A stretch of DNA of 24,107 bases from a virus: IMG/VR virus record IMGVR_UViG_3300045538_000230, positions 1 to 24,107 of that record; one strand, 5' to 3'. The notes under the pieces were generated by a model. It did not search any database, had not been told where the DNA came from, and was given only the letters and a program-made list of their open reading frames with translations. Below, one piece after another: positions 22,654 to 24,107 of this stretch. The translations under genes were made by a program, and so were the position numbers. Within the stretch, counting starts at the first letter, position 1; every line of letters starts with the position of its first letter.

Positions 22654-23007
22654 ATGAGTAACAAATTCGAGGGAAGAATTATCGCAATTACCGAAACTGT
22701 ACAAGTATCGGACAAATTCAAAAAAAGGGAAATAGTATTGGAGGACAATGGAACGTATCCGCAGACTATTTGCTTCCAACTAGCACAGGATAAATGCGAC
22801 TTAGCAAATCCGTTGGTAATCGGACAAATGGCTACGGTACATTATAATCTACGTGGGAAAAGTTGGACAAATCCACAAGGCGAAACTAAGTATTTCAACA
22901 CGTTGGACGTGTGGAAGATTGAAGCCAACGTAACAGGCAACCACCCAACGGATGCGCCCAAACCAGTACAAGCAAGTAATAGCAATGATGAAGATTTACC
23001 ATATTAA
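22654..23007 (+). CDS. DUF3127-like single-stranded DNA-binding protein
   Basis: 117 aa, ATG at 22654, two bases after the previous stop. It matches the DUF3127 pattern, an OB-fold family of Bacteroidota phages: FKKREIVLEDNGTYPQTICF (22-41), QDKCDLANPLVIGQMATVHY (45-64), NLRGKSWTNPQGETKYFNTL and DVWKIEA. The last residues, DEDLPY, resemble the acidic tip of bacterial SSB (DDDIPF), which recruits partner enzymes. Likely role: coat single-stranded DNA during replication and recombination and dock the helicase, primase or exonuclease. The linker between core and tip (NHPTDAPKPVQASNSN) is Pro/Asn/Ser-rich, as in SSBs. Confidence 0.85.
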   Translation: MSNKFEGRIIAITETVQVSDKFKKREIVLEDNGTYPQTICFQLAQDKCDLANPLVIGQMATVHYNLRGKSWTNPQGETKYFNTLDVWKIEANVTGNHPTDAPKPVQASNSNDEDLPY

Positions 23008-23009
23008 TT

Positions 23010-23309
23010 ATGATTTTGCACGTAGGAATAGAGATAAGCGACGATTTGAAGAGCCAAATCGTCGCAAATTGTGGAAAACAACGCATAAGTCAAGCCACGC
23101 AATCAATGTTGGAAGATTTTGGCAATGGAAAAATAAACATACCATTCGCGCCCATTCCACCAGCTAATCAATGTGGTGCGCGTTTAGACATGCTTTTAGA
23201 CTTTAACACCCTTGAAAAGGCGCGTAGAATGAACGAACAAAGCTTACAACGTACTAACAGGTGGATAATAACAAGACTATGGCAAATGCGGTTAAATGGG
23301 GAGATATAA
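23010..23309 (+). CDS. Small hypothetical early protein
   Basis: 99 aa, ATG at 23010, two bases after the SSB-like stop. It starts MILHVGIEISDDLKSQIVAN, with a possible strand and helix, then a central Pro/Ile stretch (NIPFAPIPPANQ) and a charged helical end (LEKARRMNEQSLQRTNRWII). No known motif. Its 3' end overlaps the next gene by 31 bases. Position in the P2 operon suggests early expression; function unknown. Confidence 0.6.
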   Translation: MILHVGIEISDDLKSQIVANCGKQRISQATQSMLEDFGNGKINIPFAPIPPANQCGARLDMLLDFNTLEKARRMNEQSLQRTNRWIITRLWQMRLNGEI

Positions 23310-23509
23310 CACTAGATTTTAAAAACGAAAAAGGGCAAAGGTGCAGATGTCAAGCAAACACTGGTAGCCTTTGCCATATTTTCAACTTCGATACTGGCGA
23401 ATATTACACCGCTGAAAACCGCGAAATCGAACGTTTTTTTGTTAAAGAAATAAAAAAAGATACCGAAAAAGTTAAAAAAGTGTTAATTATTCAGCCGACA
23501 CTTTTCTAA
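23279..23509 (+). CDS. Small hypothetical early protein
   Basis: 76 aa from the ATG at 23279 (MANAVKWGDITLDFKNEKGQ). A longer frame begins at a GTG at 23261 and is less likely. There are three Cys residues in GQRCRCQANTGSLCHIFNF (no complete zinc motif), then a beta-like EYYTAENREIERFF and a basic C-terminus (KEIKKDTEKVKKVLIIQPTL). No family recognised. It overlaps the previous gene by 31 bases and ends just before the third early promoter. Confidence 0.6.
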   Translation: MANAVKWGDITLDFKNEKGQRCRCQANTGSLCHIFNFDTGEYYTAENREIERFFVKEIKKDTEKVKKVLIIQPTLF

Positions 23510-23510
23510 A

Positions 23511-23532
23511 TACAAATAAGTTTGTATATTTG
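23511..23532 (+). promoter_or_regulatory. Early rightward promoter P3 with TACAAA-N4-TTTGTA operator
   Basis: The palindrome TACAAATAAGTTTGTA (23511-23526) overlaps TATATTTG (23525-23532), as in P1 and P2. The -33 element is weak (CTTTTCT). The leader GAAACAATTAAATATAAAGG precedes the ATG at 23557. Confidence 0.7.
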
Positions 23533-23556
23533 ATGAAACAATTAAATATAAAGGTT

Positions 23557-23772
23557 ATGGAAACTACAAACAAAACATTAAGAAAAGCATTTGAAAATGG
23601 AACTTTAGTTACTTTTAGAACTTTAACTTCAAGAGAGAAAAATGTAAAAATAGTTAAATTTAATACTGATGATGTAGAAAATAAAGAATTTACATTTGAA
23701 ACTTCAAAAGGTGAAAGATATACAAGATTTTCAAATAATATTTGGTTTGAAAATGAACTTAAAAATATTTAG
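23557..23772 (+). CDS. Small hypothetical early protein
   Basis: 71 aa from the ATG at 23557 (METTNKTLRKAFENGTLVTF). Earlier starts at TTG 23530 and ATG 23533 fall in the promoter -7 box or at the expected transcript start, so the later ATG is chosen, matching the P1 and P2 layout. The protein looks like a small beta-rich fold (VTFRTLTSREKNVKIVKFNT; KGERYTRFSNNIWFENELKN). Family unknown. It is the first gene of the P3 transcript; its end overlaps the next gene by 20 bases. Confidence 0.6.
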   Translation: METTNKTLRKAFENGTLVTFRTLTSREKNVKIVKFNTDDVENKEFTFETSKGERYTRFSNNIWFENELKNI

Positions 23773-23977
23773 CCTAATCCTCCTACTAATCCCCCTCCAA
23801 CTAATAACGCACCCTTTACCAAGGGTAAGGGTGCAAAAGTTGGAATATCACGAACACATAAGGAAAAAGCTAAACTCAATCCTAGAAATACCCGAGGGGA
23901 GAAATTACTGGGAGAAAGAATTTAAAACAATTAATTACGAAAATAAATTAAAACAATACTTACAACATGGAAATTAA
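23753..23977 (+). CDS. Small protein with N-terminal signal peptide or membrane anchor
   Basis: 74 aa from the ATG at 23753 (MNLKIFSLILLLIPLQLITH). The hydrophobic stretch at residues 4-18 after one Lys fits a signal peptide or single membrane segment; the rest (RVRVQKLEYHEHIRKKLNSI; GRNYWEKEFKTINYENKLKQ) is charged and helical, so it may act at or beyond the inner membrane. The longer frame from TTG 23696 is rejected. It overlaps both neighbours (20 and 11 bases). An RNA hairpin lies at 23809-23834 within the coding sequence. Confidence 0.55.
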   Translation: MNLKIFSLILLLIPLQLITHPLPRVRVQKLEYHEHIRKKLNSILEIPEGRNYWEKEFKTINYENKLKQYLQHGN

Positions 23978-24095
23978 AGAATTTATAAAAAAGTTGTTTT
24001 GTAAGCATCATTACATTAAAACTAGAGAATTAAATTTAAATGAAGATTGGGAATTATTTTGTATAAAATGCAATAAACGAAAAAAAATAAAATAA
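23967..24095 (+). CDS. Small zinc-ribbon-like protein
   Basis: 42 aa, ATG at 23967, TAA at 24093-24095. Sequence MEIKEFIKKLFCKHHYIKTR, then DWELFCIKCNKRKKIK: Cys12/His14-15 and a CxxC (FCIKC) form a likely metal-binding pair, a pattern common in very small phage proteins. It overlaps the previous gene by 11 bases. Function unknown. Confidence 0.55.
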   Translation: MEIKEFIKKLFCKHHYIKTRELNLNEDWELFCIKCNKRKKIK

Positions 24096-24097
24096 TC

Positions 24098-24107
24098 ATG
24101 GAAACAA
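24098..24107 (+). CDS. Start of a further gene, cut by window edge
   Basis: ATGGAAACAA begins two bases after the previous stop. The spacing fits the operon, but only three codons are visible, so nothing can be said about the product. Confidence 0.3.

Overview
The window is a 24 kb piece of a tailed phage or prophage of a Bacteroidota host, most likely Flavobacteriia. Three things point there: very AT-rich DNA, promoters with the TAnnTTTG -7 element typical of this phylum, and protein families common in its phages (BT4734/VirE-type primase-helicase, DUF3127 SSB-like protein, a tail protein with the ISARDSTFSYDFEIP-type motif). An HK97-fold head and a tape measure protein indicate siphovirus-like morphology. 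No integrase, CI-type repressor, lysis gene or tRNA is visible, so the lifestyle cannot be decided.

Late module, minus strand, about 15.3 kb down to 1. Transcription runs from a ParB-methyltransferase fusion through a two-gene small cassette, TerS, TerL, portal, prohead protease and major capsid protein, ending at a strong terminator. It continues with a GT-A-like glycosyltransferase carrying a small head-type C-terminal domain, a gene that appears to be decoded by -1 frameshifting at a T_TTT_TTA heptamer, two head-tail/tail completion proteins, two large tail proteins and a tape measure protein cut by the window edge. Genes mostly abut or overlap (TAATG junctions). Several true starts are inside the longest possible frames because those begin at TTG/GTG codons or inside a terminator.

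Replication and processing module, minus strand, 15.35-19.6 kb. It encodes an SNF2/DEAD-like helicase overlapping a VRR-NUC nuclease, a 45-aa protein, a gene-free region of about 400 bp full of GTTACAGAT repeats in both orientations (candidate origin or operator array), a VirE/BT4734 primase-helicase and a 42-aa ribbon-helix-helix-like protein.

Early module, plus strand, 19.8 kb to the right edge. Three promoters share a TACAAA-N4-TTTGTA palindrome overlapping the -7 box and an AAACAATTAAA leader. They head an operon with a stand-alone DnaA domain IV and a YqaJ exonuclease, a second operon with a conserved phage protein, an unknown protein and the SSB-like DUF3127 protein, and a third set of small proteins (one with a signal peptide or membrane anchor, one zinc-ribbon-like). 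The two arms diverge from a control region of about 180 bp with a 17-bp perfect palindrome.

Most notable: the unrecognised frameshift gene, the TerS-start duplication around a small cassette, the glycosyltransferase embedded in the morphogenesis operon, the GTTACAGAT array, and the three-copy early promoter operator.
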